This document shows positions 23,737 to 31,342 of a stretch of 56,351 nt of DNA, in pieces. The position numbers were made by a program, and so were the translations under genes. Positions within the stretch are counted from its first letter, which is position 1; every line of letters begins with the position of its first letter. Below the pieces are notes generated by a model that was not told the origin of the DNA, searched no databases, and worked only from the letters and a program-made list of their open reading frames with translations. The stretch lies in NCBI RefSeq assembly GCF_016909155.1, contig NZ_JAFBFG010000020.1, forward strand, positions 1 through 56,351. Reading direction: 5' to 3'. The stretch comes from Chryseomicrobium aureum (GTDB lineage: Bacteria > Bacillota > Bacilli > Bacillales_A > Planococcaceae).

Positions 23737-24846
23737 ATGACATGGGATCTATGGTTCAGCGCACTTCTTCTCTTATTTATAGGAATAACGCTTCTGCATG
23801 CCGTCGTCTTACCAAGACCGAAACGAGATGCACGAACAAAAGGAGAACCGCTCGTTTCCATCCTCATCCCAATGCGCAATGAATTGGCGAATGTGGAAGG
23901 GTTGATTGGTTCGCTACAAAAACAGACGTATAGCAATTTTGAAGTGATTGTTTTAGACGATGAGTCGACGGACGGAACGCGTGAAGCACTTGAAGCAAGT
24001 ACCGGACACGACAGTCGATTTACAATTAAGCCTGGCGCTCCTAAGCTAGATGGTTGGATCGGGAAGGTATATGCTTGCCATCAACTATCCGGTTACGCAA
24101 GTGGCGATTACTTGTTATATGTCGATGCTGACGTACGAATTGAACCGAATGCAGTACAAGATGTGTTGGCTTTTATGCAACACAATAACTTGGCACTGGT
24201 ATCCGGTTTTTCTCGCTTTCTATTACCAACATGGCTGAACAAACTGCTTGTTCCGATGCAGCACTTCATTGTCTTATTTCACCTTCCGATGGGGCTTGCG
24301 CGTTTCACAAAATGGCCTCCTGCTACTGCAGCGCACGGTGGATTTATGTTTTTTGAACGTGATGCCTATGAAGCAATCGGTGGCCATGAATCAGTAAAAG
24401 GCGAGATTGTGGAGGACGTGGCGCTTTCAAAACGTATGAAAGCACATGGGCACAAAATGTGGCTTGCCAATATTACCGCTTTTGCTAGTTGCACGATGTA
24501 CGAAACAAATGAAGACGTTTGGAAAGGCTTCTCAAAAAACATCTTTAACGGGATTGGCAAATCGGTACCACTTGCTGCTGTTATTATGGTGTTTTATGCG
24601 AGCTTCTATGTGCTTCCACTTTTCTTGCTAGTTGGTGCGGTTGTAGTTGCAGACCCAAGCTTACTGATTCCGTATGCATTGATTAGCATTCAAGGATTGA
24701 TTGTTTACGCTACAACAAAAGAACCGCTGTATCTGGCCTTCGCCTTACCTGCATCTGCACTCGCTTTAATTGCTCTACTGGCGAACGCAATGATTTGTTC
24801 TATGCAAGGGCAGAAAGTGGAATGGAAAGGCAGGTTTTACGGATGA
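23737..24846 (+). CDS. Family 2 glycosyltransferase, CrtQ-like
   Basis: 369 aa. An N-terminal membrane helix, then a GT-A domain: SILIPMRNE (~45), VIVLDDESTDGT, YVDADVRI (D-x-D, ~132), a GGH acceptor region (GGHESVKGEIVEDVALSKR) and two C-terminal helices. The C-terminal KVEWKGRFYG resembles the staphylococcal carotenoid glucosyltransferase CrtQ, so glucosylation of a carotenoid acid is the best guess. ATGs at 23731 and 23737 are both possible; spacing to AAGGGGG favours 23737. The next gene starts in the ATGA overlap. Confidence 0.82.
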   Translation: MTWDLWFSALLLLFIGITLLHAVVLPRPKRDARTKGEPLVSILIPMRNELANVEGLIGSLQKQTYSNFEVIVLDDESTDGTREALEASTGHDSRFTIKPGAPKLDGWIGKVYACHQLSGYASGDYLLYVDADVRIEPNAVQDVLAFMQHNNLALVSGFSRFLLPTWLNKLLVPMQHFIVLFHLPMGLARFTKWPPATAAHGGFMFFERDAYEAIGGHESVKGEIVEDVALSKRMKAHGHKMWLANITAFASCTMYETNEDVWKGFSKNIFNGIGKSVPLAAVIMVFYASFYVLPLFLLVGAVVVADPSLLIPYALISIQGLIVYATTKEPLYLAFALPASALALIALLANAMICSMQGQKVEWKGRFYG

Positions 24847-26318
24847 AGCGAGTAGCCATAATTGGCGCAGGATTAGGAGGTTTGGCAACGGCTATTACTC
24901 TTGCCAATGCCGGATTTGAAGTCGATGTGTTTGAAAAGAACACGCATGTCGGTGGAAAATTGATGCCTGTTCAACTCCGCACATATGGGTTTGATTTTGG
25001 TCCAAATACGATTACAATGCCGCATGTATTCCGGCAGGTAATTGAACAAACAGGACGGAAATCGGATGACTATTTTACGCTCATCCCATTGAAGCATCAT
25101 ACGACGAATCATTTCCAGGACGGATCGTCTCTTGTCTTTAGTCGTGATAAAGACTTCATGATTGAACAACTAGAGAAAATAGATCCACTTGGAGCCAAAA
25201 ATTATTTTTCTTTCTTGAAAGAGCTGACACGTCTCTATGAATTATCGGAGACTCATTTCTTTCCAAAGACATTTCGGTCTTGGACAGACTATCTATCCCC
25301 AAATCTGGGGTATGCACTAACAAAAGTTCGCCCGTTAGAACCAATGGATCACTTCTTCAAACGCTATTTTTCCAATCCCAATGTACTGCAGGCTTTCGGC
25401 AGGTATGCTACGTACATCGGTTCCTCACCGTACCGAGCACCTGCTACTTTTAGTATGATTGCCTACCTTGAGCTGGTCCAAGGCGTGTACACAGTAAAAG
25501 GCGGAACGGTTTGTATTGCGCGCGCTTTTCATAAAGTAGCAAAAGAGCTAGGTGTCCGTTTTCACACAAACACAACAATCGATCAAGTAGAAATCACGGA
25601 TAAGAGAATTACTGCACTGTATTGTGCAGGTGAGCAGGTGTGGTCGGGTGACGAGGTTGTGATGAATGCTGATCTTTTAAAAGCGTATCCAGAACTTGTG
25701 GCAGAGCGCGATCGTCCTTCGTTTACAGATAAACAAAGAGATGCTATGGAACCGTCCATTTCAGCCTTTGTCATCTTAGCCGGATTGTCTACTCGTTTGA
25801 AAAATGTGAATCACCACACGGTCTACTTTTCACACGATTATGAAGCCGAGTTTGATGCTTTATTCACCCGACAAGAGATGCCAGAAGACCCGACAATCTA
25901 TTTATGTAACTCAAGCGTGACCGACCGTGATCGCTCACCAGATGGGGACAATTTGTTTATCTTAGTCAATGCTCCGCCACTTCCAAAAGGGGAGAAAGAG
26001 CCCTATGACATACATGAATACAAAGAGCATATTTACGACTTACTTGAAAAGAAGGGGCTGCCGATTCGAGATCATTTAGTAGTGGAACGCATCATTCCGC
26101 CTTCTGAAATTGCAGAAACGTTCGGTGCCTATCGGGGAGCTCTCTACGGGCTTTCAAGTCACCGGAAACAAGATGCTTTTTTGCGACCTCGTAATAGGAG
26201 TCGTGATATTCACAATCTCCATTTTGTCGGAGGCAGTACCCATCCAGGGGGTGGCTCACCGATGGTCACCATGTCTGGTATGAATGTTGCGAATGTCTTG
26301 ATTCGCGCAAATCGATAG
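24843..26318 (+). CDS. CrtP/CrtNb-like carotenoid terminal oxidase, paralogue 3
   Basis: 491 aa FAD-dependent protein: GAGLGGLATAITLA (~8-21), FEKNTHVGGKL, FDFGPNTITMPHVF, KGGTVCIARAF, and the C-terminal GGSTHPGGGSPMVTMSG. The KL after GG and the TMPHVF block resemble the staphylococcal diaponeurosporene oxygenase CrtP more than CrtN. It would oxidise the terminal methyl to aldehyde or acid, giving the glycosyltransferase its acceptor. Coupled by ATGA to the preceding gene; only weak Shine-Dalgarno. Confidence 0.8.
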   Translation: MKRVAIIGAGLGGLATAITLANAGFEVDVFEKNTHVGGKLMPVQLRTYGFDFGPNTITMPHVFRQVIEQTGRKSDDYFTLIPLKHHTTNHFQDGSSLVFSRDKDFMIEQLEKIDPLGAKNYFSFLKELTRLYELSETHFFPKTFRSWTDYLSPNLGYALTKVRPLEPMDHFFKRYFSNPNVLQAFGRYATYIGSSPYRAPATFSMIAYLELVQGVYTVKGGTVCIARAFHKVAKELGVRFHTNTTIDQVEITDKRITALYCAGEQVWSGDEVVMNADLLKAYPELVAERDRPSFTDKQRDAMEPSISAFVILAGLSTRLKNVNHHTVYFSHDYEAEFDALFTRQEMPEDPTIYLCNSSVTDRDRSPDGDNLFILVNAPPLPKGEKEPYDIHEYKEHIYDLLEKKGLPIRDHLVVERIIPPSEIAETFGAYRGALYGLSSHRKQDAFLRPRNRSRDIHNLHFVGGSTHPGGGSPMVTMSGMNVANVLIRANR

Positions 26319-26330
26319 GGGGGAGATAGG

Positions 26331-26999
26331 GTGTATCAAAAAAAACAATTTGTTTATCAAAACCAAACACCGCGGAAAGTACTAGTTCGTACCTATACGG
26401 AACAGGATTTTGAGGAATTGATCCAGATACAACGTGAAAGCTTTCCGCCACCTTTTCCTGATGAATTGTTATGGACCAGAGAGCAATTAGAGAACCACCT
26501 TCGTCTTTATCCAGAAGGGGCTCTTTGCGCCGAAGTAGAAGGAAAGCTTGCGGGATCAGTTACAGGTTTACGTGTGAACTATTCTTATGAGGATCCGGAT
26601 CATACATGGGAAGAAGTCACAGGGGGTGGGGATATTTCTCCCCATCAACCGGATGGCAACACACTCTATGTTGTTGATTTATGTGTGCGACCTGAATTTA
26701 GAAGTCTAGATCTTGGCAGGTTACTACTGCAAGGGTTGTATGAACGTGTCATAGCAGACGGTCTTGATCGGTTGCTTGGTGGAGGCAGGATGTCAGGGTA
26801 TCACCAATATGCAGATGAGTTATCACCAGAACAATACATTGAGTGCGTACTTGAAGGAGAATTGAAAGACCCAGTCATCACCTTTATGCTACGCAGTGGT
26901 AGAACTCCGGTACGAATTGTACGAGACTATCTAGAGGATGAAGAATCCCACAATATGGCGATGCTGATGGAATGGAGAAATCCATTTAAATCATCTTAG
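26331..26999 (+). CDS. GNAT-family N-acetyltransferase
   Basis: 222 aa. The acetyl-CoA-binding segment VRPEFRSLDLGRLLLQGL (~123-140) resembles the Q/RxxGxG/A loop, with LDLG in place of the usual GxG. Other conserved parts: V-L-RTYTEQDFEEL at the N-terminus and an aromatic-acidic C-terminus. Substrate unknown. The start is GTG at 26331 after GGGGGGAG. It is 12 bases behind the carotenoid oxidase and probably co-transcribed. Its TAG stop is formed by the first bases of the downstream repeat. Confidence 0.75.
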   Translation: MYQKKQFVYQNQTPRKVLVRTYTEQDFEELIQIQRESFPPPFPDELLWTREQLENHLRLYPEGALCAEVEGKLAGSVTGLRVNYSYEDPDHTWEEVTGGGDISPHQPDGNTLYVVDLCVRPEFRSLDLGRLLLQGLYERVIADGLDRLLGGGRMSGYHQYADELSPEQYIECVLEGELKDPVITFMLRSGRTPVRIVRDYLEDEESHNMAMLMEWRNPFKSS

Positions 27000-27420
27000 A
27001 TGTGGAGAACGCCACTCAAGAAACTCCGAGGAAATCAGACGTGCCCGTGAAGGCGCTCTTCAGCCTTTGCGGGTGCGGCTGATTCCGGAGTGTGTTTCTG
27101 GCGTTCGCAACTCGATTTCGTTTAGATGTGGAGCCGACTGTTCAGAAATTGTGCGAGATGACAGCGTGGACTGTGAAGCGTTCTTTGCTTCATGGGCCGC
27201 GATGACTTCTTGCGGGATTTCTAGGAGGCGCCACTCGATTTCGTTCAAAGTCGACACACGATGTAGTCGTTGAGTTCCACTGTGGGGCTGCTTTCCGTGG
27301 GCGCTGCGTGAGCTTCCTCGTCACAGGCTCCTGCGGGATCTCACGGCAGACTTTGATCCCACTGGAGTCATCCCCTCCATTCCACTCAACTTTAGTTTAG
27401 ATGTGGAGCCGACTGTTCAG
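26996..27420. repeat. Tandem array of three long imperfect hairpins plus a stub
   Basis: No gene lies in this stretch. Unit 1 (26997-27121), unit 2 (27122-~27246) and unit 3 (~27247-27395) each begin with or near TAGATGTGGAG and end with CACTCGATTTCGTT or a decayed form of it; a stub of 25 bases (27396-27420) repeats 27121-27145 exactly. Each unit folds as a long hairpin: unit 1 pairs GAACGCCA (27007-27014) with TGGCGTTC (27099-27106), plus AGAAAC/GTTTCT, CTCCG/CGGAG, AATCAG/CTGATT and AAGGC/GCCTT inside. Unit 2 pairs AGAAAT/ATTTCT and GTGAAGC/GCTTCAT. Unit 3 pairs GTTGAGT/ACTCAAC and CGTGAG/CTCACG. The first 19 bases recur at 56193-56211. Confidence 0.8.
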
Positions 27421-27433
27421 CTATATACCACAC

Positions 27434-27471
27434 AAAGAAGGAGTTTCTCATAAGCGAGAAACTCCTTCTTT
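27434..27471. terminator. Strong hairpin terminator after the repeat array
   Basis: A perfect 16-bp stem, AAAGAAGGAGTTTCTC with GAGAAACTCCTTCTTT, and a 6-base loop. The T tracts are short on both sides. It separates the carotenoid/GNAT transcript from the converging dinB operon. Confidence 0.75.
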
Positions 27472-27481
27472 ATGGTCTTGT

Positions 27482-27610
27482 CTATTGCTTTTCTGCGCAC
27501 GCAAGACAGTACAGCTGACCATCAAGTTGCACGCCTTGTAAAAAACCGGCGTCACAATAAACAGTTTTGCCACACTGTACACAACTTCCTACGACTTCTA
27601 AAGCATTCAT
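27482..27610 (-). CDS. 42-aa four-cysteine (zinc-ribbon-like) protein
   Basis: A small ORF, ATG at 27610, TAG at 27482-27484, encoding 42 aa with CVQC near residues 10-13 and CLAC near 36-39, plus a cysteine at 19 and an aromatic/glycine middle. CxxC-x22-CxxC suits one zinc ion. It begins one base after the stop of the DinB gene (TAAT ATG), so it is translated by coupling. Family not recognised. The spacing of cysteines and position make it a likely real gene. Confidence 0.65.
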   Translation of the reverse strand: MNALEVVGSCVQCGKTVYCDAGFLQGVQLDGQLYCLACAEKQ

Positions 27611-27611
27611 A

Positions 27612-28088
27612 TTAAGCTTTCGCTTCTTCTTTCGTTGGTCCCATTACACCGGGTACCGGTAATCCAGCCTGACGAAGTAAAACCGTCATTTGTCCGCGGT
27701 GATGCGTCTGGTGATCAATCATCATGCGCAGAACTTGACCGTTAGTAGTGAGTGCTCCGTGCATATTGACTTCAGTAGTTAAAAACGTATCTGAGAATTC
27801 TTGTCCTGCAAGCTCTAAAATATGAGCCGCATATAGTTCATACTGATCAGCAATTTCAGAAGCTGTTTGAGGTTGTTGCATTGACTTTAATGCAGGAAGT
27901 TTATGTCCAATCTGTCCCATGAAATAGCTGAGCGCTGTCGTCAGATGCCAACCGAGCCAGCCAAGAGAGTTATGCCCTTCGACAATCGACTGCCCAAGCT
28001 TGTCATCTGACATCGCGCGCAACACAGCCGTTGTTCCTTCAGAGCTTCGTTGCCAGTCTGTAATAAAATCTTCTTTTACACGATACAT
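27612..28088 (-). CDS. DinB-family protein
   Basis: 158-aa four-helix bundle. Metal-binding histidines appear in WLGWHLTT (~46-50) and in the diagnostic MIDHQTHHRGQMTVLLRQAGLPVP (~124-147), giving the usual three-histidine nickel/zinc site. Family members include thiol S-transferases (bacillithiol) and damage-inducible proteins; the substrate is unknown here. AAAAGGAGGAAC precedes the ATG at 28088. It shares a transcript with the 42-aa four-cysteine protein. Confidence 0.85.
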   Translation of the reverse strand: MYRVKEDFITDWQRSSEGTTAVLRAMSDDKLGQSIVEGHNSLGWLGWHLTTALSYFMGQIGHKLPALKSMQQPQTASEIADQYELYAAHILELAGQEFSDTFLTTEVNMHGALTTNGQVLRMMIDHQTHHRGQMTVLLRQAGLPVPGVMGPTKEEAKA

Positions 28089-28143
28089 TCCAGTTCCTCC
28101 TTTTCAAGTCATCTCTATTAGTATACCTTTCTATAGAAAAAAA

Positions 28144-28171
28144 GCCTTCTCTCACGTTTTGCAGAGAAGGC
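28144..28171 (-). terminator. Terminator of hmp
   Basis: GCCTTCTCT / AGAGAAGGC, a 9-bp perfect stem with a 10-base loop, 8 bases past the hmp stop. On the minus strand it is followed by a run of seven T. Confidence 0.9.
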
Positions 28172-28178
28172 AAGAAAA

Positions 28179-29366
28179 TTAAGCAGTAGTGAGCGCTTTG
28201 ACTGGCATAGCCGGGCCGAAAAACTCATAATGAATTTGCTCTTCGGAGAAGCCAAGTGCAACAAGATTGGCAATCATACTTTCCATGAACCCGACCGGTC
28301 CACAAACGTAGATGTCTGCACTTTTCGGAAGCTCAGCGAGTACATCACGTGTGATGAAGGCGTTGTCTGTATCTGAGAAGAAAGATTGATACGTCAGTTC
28401 TTCATGTGATGCAGAGAGTTGTTGAAGTTCTTTTACAAATGCAGCTTCTTTCTCACTGCGCGCTGCGTGTAGGAAAGTAATTTCACGAGCAGACGCACTT
28501 TGCAACAAGCGTTCTGTCATACTCATTAGTGGCGTGATACCGACACCTCCTGCAAGCATAATAACAGGTGTGCTGCAATCTTCGTTTAGCACAAATTCCC
28601 CAGCTGGAGGCGTCACTTCGATCGTGCCGCCTACTTCAAGTTGTTCGTGTAAGTACACGGAGACTTTTCCGTTTGGATCTTGGTCGCTTTCACGTTTTAC
28701 AGAGATACGGAAAGATTCTTCATCTGCCGCTTTAGACAGACTGTATTGACGAATCATCATATATGTTTCACCTGGGATATGAACGCGAACGGAGATGTAT
28801 TGTCCAGGTTTGTATGCAGGTACTTTTGAGCCGTCAGCAGGTTGTAAATAAAATGAAGTGATTGCGTCACTCTCTTGAACTTTACCGACGACTTTGAACT
28901 CTTTAAATAACTTCCAGCCATTTTGTTGCTGTTCTGCTTTTTTGTACATGCCTGCTTCTACAGAAATAAATACGTCTGCAATAACGCCGTACGCTTCTGC
29001 CCAAGCGTTAATGATTTCTGGTGTTGCGGCGTCTCCAAGGACAGTCTTAATCGCTTTTAGTAAATATTCCCCAACTATTGGGTACTGTTCTGGGACGATT
29101 CCAAGACTAACGTGTTTATGCGCAATTTGCACAACAGATGGCAAAATAGTTTCTAAATTATCAATATGAACAGCGGCTGCATAAACCGTGTTAGCAAGCG
29201 CCGTCTGTTGACGTCCTTTGGCTTGATTTGCATGGTTAAATACATTTAATAGTTCAGGATGTGCCTCGAACAGTGAACGGTAAAATTCAGTTGTAATTGT
29301 AGTGCCGTGCTGAGCGAGTACAGGTGCAGTTGCTTTAATGATTGATCTTGTTTCTAGTGATAACAT
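28179..29366 (-). CDS. hmp: Flavohemoglobin, nitric oxide dioxygenase
   Basis: 395 aa, full length. An N-terminal globin domain (~1-140) has the proximal histidine in IAHKHVSLGI (~85) and Y29-type B10 position in TEFYRSLF. The FAD domain has RQYSLS (~205), and the NAD domain has GGVGITPLMSM (~268) and VCGPVGFM. It converts NO and O2 to nitrate with NAD(P)H. Divergent from nsrR, the usual regulator. AAAAGGAG precedes the ATG at a slightly long spacing. Confidence 0.96.
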   Translation of the reverse strand: MLSLETRSIIKATAPVLAQHGTTITTEFYRSLFEAHPELLNVFNHANQAKGRQQTALANTVYAAAVHIDNLETILPSVVQIAHKHVSLGIVPEQYPIVGEYLLKAIKTVLGDAATPEIINAWAEAYGVIADVFISVEAGMYKKAEQQQNGWKLFKEFKVVGKVQESDAITSFYLQPADGSKVPAYKPGQYISVRVHIPGETYMMIRQYSLSKAADEESFRISVKRESDQDPNGKVSVYLHEQLEVGGTIEVTPPAGEFVLNEDCSTPVIMLAGGVGITPLMSMTERLLQSASAREITFLHAARSEKEAAFVKELQQLSASHEELTYQSFFSDTDNAFITRDVLAELPKSADIYVCGPVGFMESMIANLVALGFSEEQIHYEFFGPAMPVKALTTA

Positions 29367-29425
29367 GTGTAAAACAGCTCCTTTTCTCTTATTGATTTCA
29401 GCATACTCCTATTCAACGCCGAAAC

Positions 29426-29443
29426 AAATATTAAAAATACCAC
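29426..29443. promoter_or_regulatory. Possible NsrR box in the hmp-nsrR intergenic region
   Basis: AAATATTAAAAATACCAC is A/T-rich and imperfectly palindromic (TATT-AAA-AATA), resembling an NsrR-type site of the ATGTATTT-AAATACAT kind. The match is loose and many A/T-rich stretches would look similar, so this depends mainly on gene context. Confidence 0.3.
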
Positions 29444-29515
29444 TTTAAAAAAATAGACACATTTGTTGTCACAAGTTGTTCACCTGTGCGATAGTGAGAG
29501 AAAGAGGTGAGAAAC

Positions 29516-29965
29516 ATGCGAATGACGATGTATACGGACTTTTCTTTACGTCTGCTTATCTATTTAGCGATTCGACCAACAGGAGAAAAAGCGACGGTGC
29601 CTGAAATCGCCGAATCGTATGGGATATCTAAAAATCATTTGATGAAAGTAGCGCAGCATTTAGCGAAACTTGGATACATAGAGAGTACGCGAGGAAGAGG
29701 AGGAGGCGTCCGACTACTTCAAGACCCCCAAGCAATCAATGTCGGAAAAGTCGTGCGGCAGATGGAAGACGATTTTCATATAGTAGAGTGTTTTGATCGA
29801 GAACGGAATAGTTGTCCAATTACGCCCGTTTGTTCATTAAAACACGCATTAGGAAAGGCGCTTCAAGCTTATTTGGCTGTATTAGATGACTACACATTAC
29901 AAGATCTAGCGGGAAATCCATTAGAGCTTCTACAATTTTTACGACAAAATAAGGCGGTCACCTGA
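29516..29965 (+). CDS. nsrR: NsrR, Rrf2-family nitric-oxide-sensing repressor
   Basis: 149 aa. A winged helix with PEIAESYGISKNHLMKVAQHLAKLGY (~28-53), then the wing TRGRGGGVRL. The three cysteines for the iron-sulfur cluster are C92 (ECF), C100 (NSCP) and C106 (PVCSLK), the NsrR spacing. NO disrupts the cluster and relieves repression of hmp, encoded divergently. The ATG at 29516 is favoured over the GTG at 29507 because AGAGGTG then lies seven bases upstream. Confidence 0.93.
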   Translation: MRMTMYTDFSLRLLIYLAIRPTGEKATVPEIAESYGISKNHLMKVAQHLAKLGYIESTRGRGGGVRLLQDPQAINVGKVVRQMEDDFHIVECFDRERNSCPITPVCSLKHALGKALQAYLAVLDDYTLQDLAGNPLELLQFLRQNKAVT

Positions 29966-29983
29966 GAACGGTGACCGCCTTTT
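29951..29983. terminator. Bidirectional terminator, nsrR / ykkD
   Basis: AAGGCGGTCACC (29951-29962) with GGTGACCGCCTT (29970-29981), a 12-bp perfect stem with flanking A and T tracts. It overlaps the nsrR stop codon. Confidence 0.9.
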
Positions 29984-29984
29984 G

Positions 29985-30302
29985 TTATGGACTGACAAGC
30001 TTCAATCCAATGACACTTGCAATAATCAATGCCAAAAAGAATAAGCGCATCGGTGCGACAGACTCTTTGTAAAAAATCATTCCTAAAATCGCGCCTCCTG
30101 CTGCGCCAATCCCTGTCCAAATCGCATAGGCCATTCCCATTGGTAATGTTTCCATCGCGATGGATAAAAATAAGAAGCTACCGCTAAAGCTAGCAACTAA
30201 AAGTAAGGCAGAAGAGAGATTCTTCTTTTCGTGGAGACGAGCCATCATAGCGACGCCCGTCATTTCAAGTAGTCCAGCAACAATCAAAGCAATCCAAGCC
30301 AT
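29985..30302 (-). CDS. ykkD: SMR exporter subunit YkkD
   Basis: 105 aa, four membrane helices. The conserved glutamate of helix 1 is in LLEMTGVAMM (E13), and AMETLPMGMAYAIWTGIGAAGG is the family signature spanning helices 2-3, close to YkkD of B. subtilis. With YkkC it forms a heterodimeric small multidrug resistance transporter, and a guanidine riboswitch upstream identifies the cargo as guanidinium in this operon. Its start overlaps the ykkC stop (TAATG). Confidence 0.9.
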   Translation of the reverse strand: MAWIALIVAGLLEMTGVAMMARLHEKKNLSSALLLVASFSGSFLFLSIAMETLPMGMAYAIWTGIGAAGGAILGMIFYKESVAPMRLFFLALIIASVIGLKLVSP

Positions 30303-30625
30303 TATGATTCAGCTCCTTGTGTCGTCTGTTTAAGTCCAATGATTCCAAGTAACAATACTCCGACTAAAACAACTTGCATAAATCCAAGTGGCTGGCCAAA
30401 CAATGCTGCGTCCATTAGGACAGTTCCTACCGTCCCGAGTCCTACAAATACTGCATACGCTGTGCCTACGGGTAAGTAACGTCCAGATCGTATTAATAGA
30501 CCGAAACTAATTATGATTGCGACAATCGTTAGTGCCCATTCTCCAAAACTTGCCGCGTGCTTCAATCCAATTACCCAGCCGACTTCAAATACAGCAGCGA
30601 CGATTAATAAACCCCATTCTTTCAT
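30302..30625 (-). CDS. ykkC: SMR exporter subunit YkkC
   Basis: 107 aa, four membrane helices. E13 lies in AAVFEVGWVIGLKHA, and the signature is LPVGTAYAVFVGLGTVGTVL. Partner of YkkD. An upstream in-frame ORF to 30715 exists, but it would read through the riboswitch; the GAGGAGACGG site fixes the ATG at 30625. Expression is expected only when guanidine stabilises the riboswitch. Confidence 0.9.
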   Translation of the reverse strand: MKEWGLLIVAAVFEVGWVIGLKHAASFGEWALTIVAIIISFGLLIRSGRYLPVGTAYAVFVGLGTVGTVLMDAALFGQPLGFMQVVLVGVLLLGIIGLKQTTQGAES

Positions 30626-30650
30626 CTTTTTCCGTCTCCTCTCAAAAGTA

Positions 30651-30785
30651 AAAGCCTGAAAGACACTGCTTCCGCAGTATCTCCCAGGCTTTTGTCCCTC
30701 CGTGTACATGGCCAAGCCATGCGTTTTCTCTCGGACCAGTCAAAGCAGTGCTTCCGGAACCCTAGAAAACTTTCGTGTCTTTCAG
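30651..30785 (-). ncRNA. Guanidine-I (ykkC) riboswitch with overlapping terminator
   Basis: Read on the minus strand, the canonical blocks appear in order: CTAGGGTTCCGG, CTGGTCCGAGAGA, ACACGGAGGGA and AAAGCCTGGGAGA. The P1 arms are CTGAAAGACAC (30775-30785) and GTGTCTTTCAG (30656-30666). The same 3' strand can instead join the terminator stem AAAGCCTG...CAGGCTTT (30651-30693, with inner ACTGC/GCAGT), followed by TACTTTT. Closing P1 therefore breaks the terminator, so this is an ON switch for the exporter pair downstream. Confidence 0.93.
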
Positions 30786-30836
30786 TTGCTCATAGTATAC
30801 TAAATCTAACTAAAAAAGAAAAGGGAGAGGGTCTAC

Positions 30837-31322
30837 ATGCAACAAGTCGATTACCTCACACCAATTGGTCGATTGGTGATTACAGGAGACGAGGAAGCCG
30901 TCTATAGTGTGCTATTTGAAGAGGGAGAGACACTTGACTATCCGGTAACAGATGGACTTTCCACTCCACTAAAAACAGCGTATGAGGAGATAGATGCGTA
31001 TTTTCAGGGGACAGGGAAGGCGTTCACGTTTAAAATGGCTCCTCAAACTGGAACACCTTTTCAACGAGAAGTATGGGAAAGTTTGAAGACGATTCCGTAT
31101 GGTGAGACGGGTTCGTATCTTCAAATTGCCACTACCATTAACCGCCCGAAAGCCGTGCGCGCAGTTGGTGGGGCCAATGGACGAAATCCATTTACAGTTG
31201 TACTGCCTTGTCATCGCATCATTGGAGCAAGTGGCAAGATGGTCGGATACACAGGAGGCCTATGGCGAAAAGAATGGCTCCTTGCGCATGAACAAAAACA
31301 TAAAACCAGTTTGGCCGATTAA
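30837..31322 (+). CDS. ogt: O6-alkylguanine-DNA alkyltransferase
   Basis: 161 aa. The acceptor cysteine C125 is in the invariant VLPCHRIIG, with GYTGGLWRKEWLL after it and the helix-turn-helix with TPFQREVWESLKTIPYGET. It removes alkyl groups from O6-guanine, consuming itself. ATG at 30837, GGGAGAGGGT upstream. Divergent from the riboswitch, converging on the acyl-CoA synthetase gene. Confidence 0.95.
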   Translation: MQQVDYLTPIGRLVITGDEEAVYSVLFEEGETLDYPVTDGLSTPLKTAYEEIDAYFQGTGKAFTFKMAPQTGTPFQREVWESLKTIPYGETGSYLQIATTINRPKAVRAVGGANGRNPFTVVLPCHRIIGASGKMVGYTGGLWRKEWLLAHEQKHKTSLAD

Positions 31323-31340
31323 GTGGCCAAACTGGTTTTT
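31302..31340. terminator. Bidirectional terminator, ogt / acyl-CoA synthetase
   Basis: AAAACCAGTTTGGCC (31302-31316) with GGCCAAACTGGTTTT (31325-31339), a 15-bp perfect stem that overlaps the ogt stop and abuts the synthetase stop at 31343. Confidence 0.92.
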
Positions 31341-31342
31341 CA

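Noticed and set aside
27060-27273. Two overlapping ORFs in the repeat array
   Set aside because: They lie in the hairpin repeat, on both strands in the same area, lack ribosome binding sites and protein-like composition.
30626-30715. Extended N-terminus of YkkC
   Set aside because: The extra codons fall in the riboswitch and have no ribosome binding site.
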